Source: Rhizophagus irregularis (taxonomy: Eukaryota; Glomeromycota; Glomeromycetes; Glomerales; Glomeraceae). Taken from it: a DNA stretch of 64,000 nt. Position numbers and translations under genes: made by a program. Of the stretch, positions 35,421 to 46,623 are shown piece by piece. Each line of letters starts with the position of its first letter. Position 1 is the first letter of the stretch. A model generated the notes under the pieces. That model worked only from the letters and a program-made list of their open reading frames with translations, had not been told where the DNA came from and ran no database searches. The stretch is from positions 2,480,001 through 2,544,000 of the forward strand of contig NC_089432.1 of NCBI RefSeq assembly GCF_026210795.1, given 5' to 3'.

Positions 35421-36512
35421 CTATTTTGTGCAACTAATATTTAACCCATATAAACACAAATCACCATTTCCAAATGATGGACCGTAATTCCAACAGTTAT
35501 GTGTAGCGCTCCTTTCATTTATTACGCGACTATAATTATTATTTCTAAAAGAAATATAAAACCATCTTTAGTAATACCATAAAGATTATTAGATTTCCAT
35601 TCAATCAGATTATATCTTCCCAAAATTTTATCACCGTCTTTAACTTTAATAAATGTAACAGTACGGGCTTTGTTATCACAAATTTCATGGAATTTTTTAA
35701 TCGTACATCCGTCACGAGATCCACGAAAAATTAATTTAAATTCATATCTTGTCCGTGTACTCTAACCTATCAATCCATTTTGAGATTAATTCAACATGTT
35801 GAAATGTAATGATTGTAGAATCAATATTTTTTGGTCTTATTGATCCTATTCCAGGTTCTGATATTTCATTGAAATCATCTTTTGAATAGTTTTCAATGTC
35901 GGATATTTTGAGCAAGTCCCCATTAATCACATGTTCCCAGACTTGTAATTCATTCAATTGATTAGTGATTAAATTAATGCAGTATTTTGAAGATGTAAAA
36001 AAGAATTATTTTCAAAACTCGTTCGATATATCAAATCAAAGTTTTGTTCCATTCAATCAGATTTTCTTTTAATCAAAAAGGTTTCTAAATAAAGAAATAT
36101 TTCTTGAAGGCTAAGTTCATTAGCAGTGACTAAGATTTTGATGATATCGAAACCTCATATTCTTCCAAAGATAATTTTCCTCCATAAAAATATCTAAATA
36201 AACACTTTTGAATTAATAAAGTATAATGATTATAAATATTTATTTTATATATTTACTTTTTTTTTTTACCTTAAAACCACATTAAAAATTTCAGGTGAAA
36301 TATTTGGTGCGCCAAAGTTCCATCATTTCTCTTTTTATTTGTTGACAAAACTCTTCGTAAATAAGGGGAACGATAATTTAAAATAAGTATATGAGCACGA
36401 AATATTTTACGTCAGGGTCATTGTCAACTTAAATTGTAATATCATAATATCTTCATCATTTAAAGATTTCAAGCAAATTTTGTGATAATTTTGGTAAAAG
36501 TTTATTATCAAC
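35421..36512 (-). pseudogene. Decayed BTB-BACK-TLDc gene
   Basis: Read on the minus strand with frame changes, the whole order of the family is visible. DNKLLPKLSQNLLEI is near 36490, followed by YYDITI and DNDPDVK. Then come the BTB core IFRAHILILNYRSPYLRRVL, NKKRNDGTLA, PEIFNVVLR, an intron (about 36207-36264), YFYGGKLSLEEYEVS and IIKILVTANELSLQEIFLYL. BACK-like sequence ENNSFLHLQ follows, then NELQVWEHVI. The TLDc part has YEFKLIFRGSRDG, ILGRYNLIEWKS, then SATHNCWNYGPSFGNGDLC to a final TAG at 35421. There are at least four stops and several frameshifts, so it is clearly dead. It is convergent with the 34.3-kb remnant. Confidence 0.8.
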
Positions 36513-37155
36513 AATTATTACAATTATTAAATGGTTAAGAAATTTAATTTATATTTATATATTTTAAATTTTTCATAGATTTTATAACAAGACCATTGAT
36601 GTCAGTGCGAAGTAACGGGAGACTACTAATTTAAACTAACTAAATTATTAATTTATAAAATTATTTGAATTATTTGATAATTTCTTTTAGATTGTAGGTA
36701 AGTTACATATTATTTATATAATATTTGCATGTAAATATATATAACAAAAAAAATTGTCATCGCTTACTCTGTATAAAATTATAAATAGCCTTAGGAAAAC
36801 ACGTGATACCTTTACGCCTGATCTGAAAAGATTTTTTTGGTCGGAATTTTAATTTTTTTTTTTGAGGCTGAGAGGGCTGTGTAATTATTGATTAAATTGA
36901 TCATGCGATCATGCATATTTGTATTCCTAAGCAGTCCAGCTAATGGCTAAGGTTTTGACTCTCCGCTGTATTTAAGGCAAAAAATGATGATTGTAGACTA
37001 ACCGATATGGAAATTTGCTGGTTTTTCATATGATTTAAAATTATAGTAAAGATGACGTCATGGTTGATAGACTTATATCACGGGATAAGAAAAAATAATA
37101 TAAAAAGGGGACATCTTCCTAACAACTACCTAATAAAAAAACTCTACCGAGTTCT

Positions 37156-37380
37156 AAACTCTTCTAACAAAAAAAAAAAGATAACGGGACGATCCATACA
37201 ATAAAAGGCTTTTATGGATAAAACTAAACTCTCCTAACAAAAAAAAGATGCCGGAACAGTCCATACGAACAAAAAAGTCTTTTATAGATAAAACTAAACT
37301 CTCATAACAAAAAAAGGGGGGACGGGACAGTCCATACGAACAACAAAAGGCTTATATGGTAAACTCTTTAACAAAAAAAA
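37156..37380. repeat. Tandem repeat, about 70-bp unit, 3.2 copies
   Basis: Unit starts at 37156, 37226, 37296 and 37361, each beginning aaactctNNtaacaaaaaaa. They carry 'gggacagtccatacgaacaa' and 'aggcttttatggataaaact' in order. Copies differ mainly in A-run length. It has no ORF and sits just upstream of the signal-peptide array. Confidence 0.8.
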
Positions 37381-37735
37381 AAATCCTTGACTGCACACCG
37401 CGCTGACCAGACGGCTTTAAAGGTTTTGAAAGTGGAGATTTGTATTCACTTTTGATATGTTTAGCGTTAATGGTTTTTTACTTTATTATGAACTTTCTAA
37501 AGAATCACAACCATTACGTGAGAGCTCGAAATGGGCCGCGTTTGGTTGAGTTTATTTTTACTTTTTTTTGTTCATAGTCTGTGTAGGTCAGAACCGGTGA
37601 TATGGCATGTTTAGTGTTAATTGTTTTTTACTTTGTTATGAACTATCTAAAGAATCACAACCATTACGTGAGAGCTCGAAATGGGCCGCGTTTGGTTGAG
37701 TTTATTTTTTACTTTTTTGTTCATAGTCTGTGTAG

Positions 37736-37743
37736 GTCAGAAC
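37736..37743. repeat. hAT target-site duplication, left (gtcagaac)
   Basis: The 8-mer gtcagaac directly precedes the element and is repeated at 40217-40224 directly after it. Confidence 0.9.
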
Positions 37744-40216
37744 TAGAGATGTGCCATGCGCATTATGTGTTGCTATTATGCATTGCGCATAATGCGCATT
37801 ATGCGCATGATAAATTTTGTAATAAATTATAAGTTGTAATTCTGGTAAACTTTACACCCTAACTCCGGCCAAAATTATAAATTAACAAAAATGGAATTTA
37901 TAATAAATTTGTATTACATTAGATCTTTCACAAAAAAAAAATTTTTTTCTTCGTTCAATCAGTTCAAAAATGCCTCCAACTAGCCCTATTTGGGCTCACT
38001 TTAATAAACTTGGACATGTGGCTGGTTTTCGGCAAGCCCGTGCACAATGCAAATACTGTAATCATGAACTAAATGCTGCTGCTAACAAATGTATTGCACA
38101 TTTAAAAACCTGTTCAAGTGCAAGTATAACAGTTCTCCAAGGATTTTTTGGGCCAGATTTTAAACTTAGTGCAAAACAACGTATTAATTCCCATTTACCA
38201 ACAGAGCAAAATAATATTGTTACTATTAAGAAACAACCGCAAAAATCAATAAATAATTTTGTTGACAAAATAACTTCAGCAGAACAAAATGAAGCTGAAC
38301 TATTATTTGCACAAGCAGTTTACCGATGTGGATTATTCTTATCATTATCTGAACTAGAACCAATTAAAATTCTTTTTCAAAAACTTCGTCCTTGTTTTTA
38401 ATTGCCCTCACGAAAAGCTTTATCAACAACATTACTTGACACGGTATATGAGGATACAAAAGATGAAATAAATAATTTGATTAAATCAACTGATTATATT
38501 TGTTTGATTTCTGATGGATGGTAGGTGATATATTTTTTTTAACTATTATTTATATATTCATTATAAATATCTTGTATAAATATTTTTAGGTCAAATATGT
38601 TGCAAGAACATTGGACAAATTATTTAATTACCACGCCAAGACCAGTATTTTTCTCTGCTCATCAAACTGGTGAAATCAAACAAACAGGAGAAAATATTGC
38701 AGCCGACATTGATAAAGTTATATCACAGATTGATCATTCCAAACTTTCAGCAATTATTACTGATAACGCATCTTCAATGAAGAAAGCATGGAAACTTTTG
38801 GCTATTAAATATCCAAACATAGTTTTCCTTGGCTGTGTAGCTCATTCCTTAAATCTTCTAATTGGTGATATTATGAAACTCCCTTGGGCGGATAGTACTA
38901 TAAAAAATGGAAAGAAAATCGTTAAATATTTCAAATCACATCAAATTCCAGCTGCAGTTCTGAAACGATATCAAAGATCCAGTTATGATAAGCAAATTTC
39001 ACTTAAATTACCTGTAAAAACACGTTGGGGATCATCAGCTATTTGCCTTAATTCACTTCAAGTAAATCAGCTTGCTATTGAATTAACGGTAACAGAATTA
39101 TCACGTAATCAAACTGTTAGAATTGATGATGATATGAGAAGTATTGTATTAAATGATGGGTTTTGGAAAGATGTTGATAATTTACTCAAAGTTCTCAACG
39201 AACTTGTTATTGGAATTTCTATGTTTGAATCGGATACACCTTTTTTATCTAAAGTATTAGATTGGTATTACAATCAATTAGAATCATCAGGTAAAATATC
39301 ATTTTTTTCTTTGGTAAATATAATCTAAATTATTACTAATCAAATTTAATTTCTCAAGTTTATTTTTTTGATATAAACGGAAATAATACGAGTATTAAAA
39401 ATATTATCAAAAAAAGGTGGGAAAGTATTTACCACCCTGTTATGGAAGTTGCGCATCTGCTTGATCCATCATTCCATGGTTGCCATCTTACTTCTAATTC
39501 AATGGATAGAATTTCGCAGTTTATCCAAAAATATTATTCGGATAATGCAGTAATTATTTGGACACAAATCTTGAATTATAGGAGAAAAACTGGAGTTTTT
39601 GCGAATAAACTTGCTTGGGAAACTTCTGATAATGTTGATCCTATAACTTGGTGGAGTGGAAATTTTAGTGATTCTGCACCTGAACTTACTCAAGTAGCAA
39701 AAAAGGTTTTATCTATTCCAACATCATCTGCTGCGTCTGAAAGAAATTGGTCAGCATTTGCATACATTCATGATAAAAAACGAAACCGGTTGAGAGCTGA
39801 TCGTGTCTTTAAATTAGTGTATATTTATAGCAATTATAGATTACAAATGCCACGAGAAACGCCAGAATGGAAAGGGTTTACAAACGGGTTTGATAAAAAT
39901 ACTTCGTTAGACGGGGGAGTTGTAGATGACGAAATTCAAAGTTCAGGCGAAAATGAAGAAAGTGATTATGATGAAGATGTAAATAGTAGTAGTGAAAACG
40001 AAGAGAGTTTTAATGATAATGAAGCTGATGACTCTGATGTATCTTGTTAATAATTCAGTAAAATAAATAATAAAAAATTTTATTTTTTTGTAAAGAAATC
40101 GTATTTTTTTTTTCTGTATAACAGTACTATGTGTATCATGTGCATGATGCGCATGATGCGCATCATGCGCATCATGCGCGTGATAAAATGAAATTTCCGC
40201 ATTTTGCCCATCCCTA
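37744..40216 (+). mobile_element. hAT DNA transposon, 2473 bp, with 8-bp target duplication
   Basis: The ends are short imperfect inverted repeats: tagagatgtgcc at the left, and tagggatgggca as the reverse complement of the right end. They are flanked by the perfect duplication gtcagaac. The subterminal regions are rich in gcgcat/atgcgc motifs on both sides (37755-37810 and 40140-40190), as expected for transposase binding sites. The element carries one three-exon transposase gene. It inserted into copy 2 of the signal-peptide array, so it is younger than the array. Confidence 0.9.
37970..40050 (+). pseudogene. hAT transposase with one in-frame stop
   Basis: Exons 37970-38520, 38590-39290 and 39359-40050 add up in phase to about 647 positions. 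Exon 1 holds a BED-type zinc finger (WAHFNKLG...QCKYCN...CIAHLKTC). The RNase H-like core continues with LISDGWSN across the first intron, IITDNASSMKKAW, then FLGCVAHSLNLL. The C-terminal dimerisation region is VLSIPTSSAASERNWSAF...KNRLRADRVFKLVYIYSN. An acidic Ser-rich tail follows. A TAA at 38399-38401 sits between LRPCF and LPSRKALS, which otherwise continue in frame. A single base change probably caused it. As read, the gene cannot make full-length transposase. Start chosen as the only ATG before the zinc finger. Confidence 0.85.
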
Positions 40217-40224
40217 GTCAGAAC
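40217..40224. repeat. hAT target-site duplication, right (gtcagaac)
   Basis: Second copy of the 8-mer, directly after the element's last base. Confidence 0.9.
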
Positions 40225-40633
40225 CGGTGATCTGGTATGTTTAGTGTTAATTGTTTTTTACTTTACTATGAACTATCTAAAGAATCACAACCATTACGTG
40301 AGAGCTCGAAATGGGCCGCGTTTGGTTGAGTTTATTTTTTACTTTTTTGTTCATAGTCGGTGTAGGTCAGAACCGGTGATCTGCCGTGCTGATTAAGAAA
40401 TTTGTATTCACTTTTGGTATGTTTAGTGTTAATGGTTTTTTACTTTATTATGAACTATCTAAAGAATCACAACCATTACGTGAGAGCTCGAAATGGGCCG
40501 CGTTTGGTTGAGTTTATTTTTAATTTTTTTTGTTCATAGCCAGAGAACTAGTGATATGGTATGTTTAGTGTTAATGGTTTGTACTTTGTTATGAACTATC
40601 TAAAGAATCACAACCATTACGTGAGAGCTCAAA

Positions 40634-40924
40634 ATGGGCCGCGTTTGGTTGAGTTTATTTTTTACTTTTTTGTTCATAGTCGGTGTAGGTCAGAACTGGA
40701 AGTTACATGCTTGGAGGAAGATGATGAAAAGCGTGGGTTGTACGAACATAACACCTTATAAAAAGCAAAAATTGAAGGTAAGTTTTTTTTGGTTTATACT
40801 AAAATTAAAAATTGAATCAGATTTTTACTAAAAAAAAAACTTACTTTTATTATAGCCTGAATTTTGGACGTACGTGGTAAATTCCAGTAGCGAATTCTAT
40901 TATAACGGAAAAGTTTGGATTTAG
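40634..40924 (+). CDS. Small secreted protein candidate, 70 aa
   Basis: Exon 1 is 40634-40777 and exon 2 is 40856-40924. They join AAG|gtaagt ... tattatag|CCT with codons complete, ending at a TAG. The N-terminus MGRVWLSLFFTFLFIVGVGQ has a basic start, a hydrophobic core and small residues, as a signal peptide should, with likely cleavage near GVG-QN. The mature part is about 50 residues: basic (WRKMMKSVGCTN, YKKQKLK), one Cys, aromatic-rich at the end (EFWTYVV, EFYYNGKVWI). No homology is recognised. Its first exon and upstream region are the fifth copy of the tandem array. Small secreted proteins are candidate symbiosis effectors in these fungi, but function here is unknown. A donor-like site at about 40951 suggests an intron in the 3' UTR. 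Confidence 0.5.
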
Positions 40925-41682
40925 AGAAATACAAAAAAATTGCAAGTAAGTTTGAATATGATGTCGTTTGTTATTTCATAATTGAAATAAACTTACTACA
41001 AACGTTTAATTAGTGCCTCAACGAAATAGTCGCATAATGGTCCAGGATGTCCTGCAAAAATCAAACCGGTTGTAACCCGAAATTTTATCTCTGAAATAAA
41101 AGATAGAGAATTGAATTCTCTGATAAAGAATATGTCATGATGAGCTCTTATGGTGTTGATCCGAAAATAACCTACTGTTACTATATCTAAAAGATAAAGA
41201 AACTCTTTGGCAAAAATTTGAGGATATCCTGATGGAATAAAGAGGACCTCTTTTATGGCACTTTTGGAAAGTGGTCAATATGTGTATTGAAAAGATTTGG
41301 GTGGGCTATGTAATTTTTGCAGTGTATATTGTTATGGAGTGTTTAATACGTTAATTAGTTTGGTACAATTACATGTAGAAAAGGAATCACGGGTATACAA
41401 TAAGAATATTACATAACAAAATTTTGTTTGAATTTATTATTTATAAAAAATTTGAAATAAAAAAATTGGAAATAAATATTATTTTCTAATTTTTATTTTT
41501 TTTTAAAAATAAACTTAAGAATTAAAAATAAACTTAAGAATTCACTAATAAATGAACTTGAAAAATTACGCCATCATCTAAAATGAGGTTTCGAAAATGA
41601 GCTTATTATAAATGACTATATTTTTCTTTATGTTTTGTTTATCTATCACTTCGTCCTCCTCGAGAAATTTTTCCGCTCTGTA

Positions 41683-41765
41683 CTGTAAAGGTCGAAATTA
41701 CCTAGTGAAATTATTAATTTTGGGGCGCAATATTATATTTAATTTAAGTGTATAAAAATTTGAAG
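41683..41765 (+). repeat. Dispersed repeat, copy B (copy A at 15963-16045)
   Basis: Nearly identical to copy A in the same orientation, from ctgtaaaggtcgaaattacc to agtgtataaaaatt. Confidence 0.7.
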
Positions 41766-42034
41766 TGTTTAAATGTACTGCGTCCGGAACTGTGATTCAT
41801 TTGGTGGTTTTATTGGTGATGTATTTTGTTTCTAATTTCTAACCCGTTCTACTTGAAAAAAAAAATAGAGTGAAAAGATTACAAAGGAATAATTAGACCG
41901 GTGCTATATAATCTTGCTTGCATTATGAATGCATTTTGTAATCAGTTTGTTGAACTTCTTTTGCATTTCGGCACATGAAATAATTTGAAGTTAAGGTGCA
42001 GTAAAGAGTTAGGCGTAGCTAATAAATTGTCGGG

Positions 42035-42105
42035 CTAATTCACATGTCGGAAAAATTGCATTTCGGTGAAATAGCTGTCTGTAAATTGTACGTAACCAAT
42101 GTTTT
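42035..42105. repeat. Left member of an inverted repeat pair around P450 gene 2
   Basis: The block gtgaaatagctgtctgtaaa, followed by ttgtacgtaacc, is matched inverted at 45281-45325 (gttacagtacaatttataga, cagctattcacc). Nearby are degenerate 'cggaaaaattgcatttcggtg' units, also seen inverted at 45.33-45.43 kb. Confidence 0.6.
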
Positions 42106-43300
42106 CAGCCTGGGCAACAGAAATGATTTGTTATTTTAATATATAATTAATAAAATAATATTACTAAATTAAGGAGTATGGTATCGATTATGCAAGTATC
42201 GACAAAAGATTTGTAAAATAGTAATCCCTATATAGTAATCGCGGATATTGATGTCGCATGATGAACGAAGGGGATGCCGATGAAATAAAAGGATCACGTG
42301 AAGATACCACGTTTCACTGCATAATGCAACGTTATGGCCCATCATAAAGACGTTTGCCACCACAAGCTACAAAAATATTCCTTTATTAAATAAAATAAAA
42401 TATTAATATATCCCGAGTTTCATAATAAAATAAAAGAATAAAATGAATAATTTCAATATAAATCTAATTCTAAGACTATTTCTACTAATTATAAATCCTT
42501 AAATCAAATTGCGATAATTTCCCCTTATTAGTAATTCTTAATAAGCCATTAATTAAAATAATTAATGTGGCACTTTTTCATCCAAAAAGAATCGAACAGT
42601 GAAAGTATGATGTGAAAATTTTTAATTCGAAAATCTCCCTAATGTAAAGGATTTTAAGGTATATTTATATCTTTTTATGTTACACTAACATTCTAAATAG
42701 CGTCCCCATAGAAATTATTAAAATTTGTATAATAAATTAATTTCAACATAAAAAAATTTATATCATTGAAAATATTCCTTACTTTCTTATTAATACTGTA
42801 AAATGAATCAAAGGTCATGTCTGCAAAATGGCTTGTCAGCAAGATAGGAATTCGTTAAAATGGTTTCGAAAAAATGTGATATCGATAAAATGCCAAGTAG
42901 GCAACCCTATAAAAAAAATTCTGAAAAAAACTCCGATAAATAATCATTTTTCTAGTTCTCAAACATGTGATCATTTTTCTGAAAAATTAAATTTTTCATA
43001 GGGGCAAAATGACGTAAATTTTATGTCGGTGAAACAGGTGTCGGCAAAATGGGTGAATACGGAAAACATCATATTATTTATTTACCAACATGAGGTTCAC
43101 GATCTTTTAGACTATTAAAATATTTTTAATAATTTTTTGCATATTTATAAATTGAAATCATTTTTTTCACAATAATTTTCAAACTTTTAAAAAACATGAC
43201 CTCTTGATCCAGTTATAAAAAAATTGTGTAACATAATACATTACGTGCCAGCTGTGATATATAAAATATTAAATTTATTTAGAGATGATATATTAGAAAA

Positions 43301-44996
43301 TCAATTTCTTAATTCAATTTTAACTAATAATTTGACACAAGAAATTACAATATCATCACTTTTAGTTTTAATAGGAGAATTCATATCTACTAAATTAATT
43401 TCATATTTTCTAAACAGTAAAGCCATCAAACAAACTAATTCAATCATTGCTAATTTTCTTCCTGGACATAATCTTAATCCTTCACCAAACATGATAAAAG
43501 AATTTTTCTTTGGCTCGAAATTTTCATCCATCCATCTATCAGGATTAAATTTATTAGGTTCTTCCCAATAATCATCTTTATTATGAATAACTCCAACGTT
43601 AATTATAAAGAATGTTCCAGCTGGCCATTGATATCCTGCTATTTCGCTAGGTTTATCAATATATCTTGTATTCAAGTGCACAATTGGGAAAATGCGAACT
43701 GCTTCTTTTACAATTGCTTCACAGTATTTTAAACTGTAAAAATCATCTTTAGTAATTGGTCGCATTTTACCTTGGAATATACTATCAATTTCTTCTAGCA
43801 TTTTCTTTTTCACATTTGGATTATGTGCAATATGATAGATAATGAATGAAAGCATATTAACAATCTATATTTGAAATGAAAATAAAGGAATTGTTAATAC
43901 AACTTCGAGCTAAAGCATATTGCATTTATGATGAGAAGATCTAAAAATTTACTTTACTAGTTCCATTGGAGATTCCATCAAATAAATTGACGCGAATTTC
44001 ACTATCAGTCATAGACCTATTGCCTTCATCGGTTTCGATATAATTACCATCACGAAATGTATTTTTGATAATCATCGATGTCAACATATCATGAGGTAAG
44101 GGTTCATTCAGTGATGTATCTTCAATTTCTTTTCTACGTTTCTTAATAATTGTATCCAGTTTCTGATTGGCAAAACCTATGTTTTGAAGTATATCATTTG
44201 CTATATTTTTAAAAAACGGAACATAATGTCGAAGAAAGGGGGGAACTATGAAAAAAAAAAAATATCCTATATGAATTTTGTGAATTGATTGAAATAATTT
44301 CTCAGAATCTTCGACTCTCGCTGACTGATTATCAAATTTTTCATCACTAATAGTATTAAAATAAGCTGCCATTGAATAAGATCTTTTACCAGTTAACATT
44401 TTATTAATCATGTCAGTTGTGTAATGACTAAACCATTCAATTAAATCCAATTTAATTTTATTTTCTTTACTAATTTTTTCTTTAAGAAGTAACTTGTCCC
44501 AATAACTTTCTAATTCACTGAAAAGTTCGTTTGTCCAATCAATAACTTCATTAGTAAATTTTGGTGATAATATAGCTTGATTAAAAAAATGATGATTAAA
44601 TATCCACGACTTATAATTATTATTGTATACTATTTCTTTTCCTTCAAGTCCCAATTCTTTTAATCCTTCGTAATTTGGACATCTCATCCAATACATATTT
44701 TTTGATAAAAAAATTTCAAGATATTCTGCTCGACATAAAACTATACATCGATAAAAATTGTTAGTCTCATATATGTCACCATATTTCTTGTAACAATATT
44801 TATAAAACTTTGGAATATCCCCTTTAAACCAAACAGCATAAGGAAAAGTGCCAATGATTGGGAATGGGAAGGGGCCAGGTAACGGATTGACACGAGTAAA
44901 ATATTTGTAATAATAATATGCCACATATATCATTAATACTGTACTTAAAAGTGACAAAGCATTAATTTCGAAATTCTCGAGTGGATTAAAAATCAT
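43301..44996 (-). CDS. Cytochrome P450 monooxygenase (P450 gene 2)
   Basis: Exons 43953-44996 and 43301-43864, with the intron at the same place as in gene 1, encode 535 residues. An N-terminal anchor (LSLLSTVLMIYVAYYYYKYF) is followed by the hinge PLPGPFPFPIIG. ExxR is in CEAIVKEAVRIFP, then FNPDRW, then the heme loop FGEGLRLCPGRK. The C-terminal block LAMIELVCLMALLFRKYEIN is almost the same as in gene 1. The gene is intact. It lies between blocks of related degenerate repeats in opposite orientation (42.0-43.1 and 45.3-45.45 kb), so it may have been duplicated together with them. Substrate unknown. Confidence 0.9.
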
Positions 44997-45043
44997 CTTA
45001 TCGAACAGCTGCTTCAGCTCCCTTAACTTAATTTTTTTTCTGG

Positions 45044-45076
<33 letters not shown>

Positions 45077-46623
45077 TTTTTAAAAAAAATAATTTACATA
45101 TACGATTATCGCTCGACATTTAAATCAACTTTCACATTTTATTTAAGATGATCGTCAATTATACAATGAAAAAATGCATGTTGAATATTACCATTTCGTT
45201 TAACTATATATGGTAAATTTTTGTCAAATGGGATTTTTTTTCATCAACAAATGATCAATTCTTTGCAGAAGTAAATAAAGGTTACAGTACAATTTATAGA
45301 CAGCTATTCACCAGCATGAAATTAATCGGCGCCATTTTGCTGATTTGCATTTACTGACATGAAAATTTACCTATTCGATTTCACCGAAATGTCATTTTAC
45401 CGACTTGTAAAATTATCCGACTTGCCATTTCGCCAAAAATTTATTGGTTGCGCCTCACTCCTTATTGCGCCTTTTTTCAGGTGTCAACAACTAAATAAAT
45501 TCAGTGATGGTAAATGACCAGGTCATTAGGCCAGACCCCTGAATGACCTTCGAACGGCCTAGTCATTTTGGGTCATTTGTCATTTGAGTCATTTGGAATT
45601 CATTCAGGCCAAATTTATGATGCCGGCCAGAATTACAAATTTATAAATTCACGTGATATAATTTAAATACATATGGGCCAAAATTATGATGTAATTTTTA
45701 AAGAACGTCCTTATCCTATTCGGGCTTCTTATCCTAGACCCTCCTTAAATATGATTGGTTTAATCAGCTACCAAAACAAGACTTATTTTGCGTAATATTT
45801 ATCTTAGAAAAATTTTCATAATTTTTTTTATAATATACGCTAATACGCGCATAACATTTATCAGAAAATTTTCAAAAGATTTTTAAATTAATTTTTTTTT
45901 TTATTATAGCTGATAGGAATTTTTTATGACAAAAAAAATGATATAATAATAAACTAACCAACTATTAGAAACATTTGAAAATCGGGTAAAGAATTATTTA
46001 TTATATTTCATTTATTCCCTACTTACAAAATAACCTTGTATTAAAAAAAAAACATACCATTATTAAAATGAAAAATACTTCCCGAATTTCCATTGACGTT
46101 TTGTAAATATAAGTATTAAAACAATACACATGTTAGTAAAATTACAAACTTTAGTTGAAAGAAGTTTCAAACAATACATAATAATTTTAATCCAAAACTC
46201 AGAATAAACTCACCTATTGCAAGTGTTAAACGTGAACACTTTGTATTTATCAGATTTAAAAATTTTTGATAAAAAGGTTTTTTTTTTATTGTCCTAATAT
46301 ATAATTATGAAAATAACAGTAATAAAAAAATATTTAATATAAAAAGAAGGAAATAATTTGTGCAAAAAAGAAGAATATAAAAGAAAAAAGATTAAATGAA
46401 AGAGTAGTCAGTAGTGTAAGAAAGAGTGAAAGAAAATGGCTGATAATGATCAGCTGTGCCACAAGGTCTAGGTTAAGGGGTCTAGACCAAGATGCTAAGC
46501 AATTCTAAATAAAAATAGGAAAATAAACAAATACTATTCCAATAATTTATCATACTTGCATTAAAATACTTATTATAAGAACTGTAATAGTATACAACAA
46601 ATAAAGAATATATAGCAGAATTA
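44997..46623. other. Intergenic, 1.6 kb
   Basis: It starts with an (at)n run near 45045-45075. The inverted repeat partner at 45281-45440 is listed separately. Around 45510-45640 a phrase based on 'gtcatttNggtcatttg' is repeated and degenerate. No ORF of note. Confidence 0.5.
45281..45440. repeat. Right member of the inverted repeat pair around P450 gene 2, with 'accgaaatgtcatttt' units
   Basis: It begins gttacagtacaatttataga, the inverse of 42.06-42.10 kb. It continues as five or six degenerate units of the type 'ccgacttgNcattt(t/c)gcc', each 18-26 bp. Similar units lie at 42.82-43.07 kb and 52.56-52.63 kb. Confidence 0.6.

Larger units (their letters stand above)
37457..40700 (+). repeat. 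Five-copy tandem array of a putative promoter plus signal-peptide exon (about 142-182 bp units)
   Basis: Units start at 37457, 37607, 40237, 40419 and 40561 (each atgttta(g)...). The gap between copies 2 and 3 is a hAT insertion; without it the spacing is 149 bp. Every unit carries aactNtctaaagaatcacaa and then ATGGGCCGCGTTTGGTTGAG. The ATGs are at 37531, 37681, 40311, 40493 and 40634 and encode MGRVWLSLF followed by a hydrophobic stretch. Copies 1-4 stop after about 21-33 codons. Copy 5 runs on into a spliced small protein. Confidence 0.85.
40925..43300. other. Intergenic, 2.4 kb
   Basis: It holds copy B of the 15.96-kb repeat (41683-41765), an inverted copy of the exon-like block (42335-42372) and two stretches of 'gtcggNaaaatg'-type degenerate repeat (about 42035-42105 and 42820-43070). 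Short ORFs there have no family signal. I see no supportable gene. Confidence 0.5.

Noticed and set aside
42169-42363. 64-codon ORF beginning at a GTG
   Set aside because: It starts inside the shared exon-like block but in a different frame from the Cys-rich reading; probably chance.
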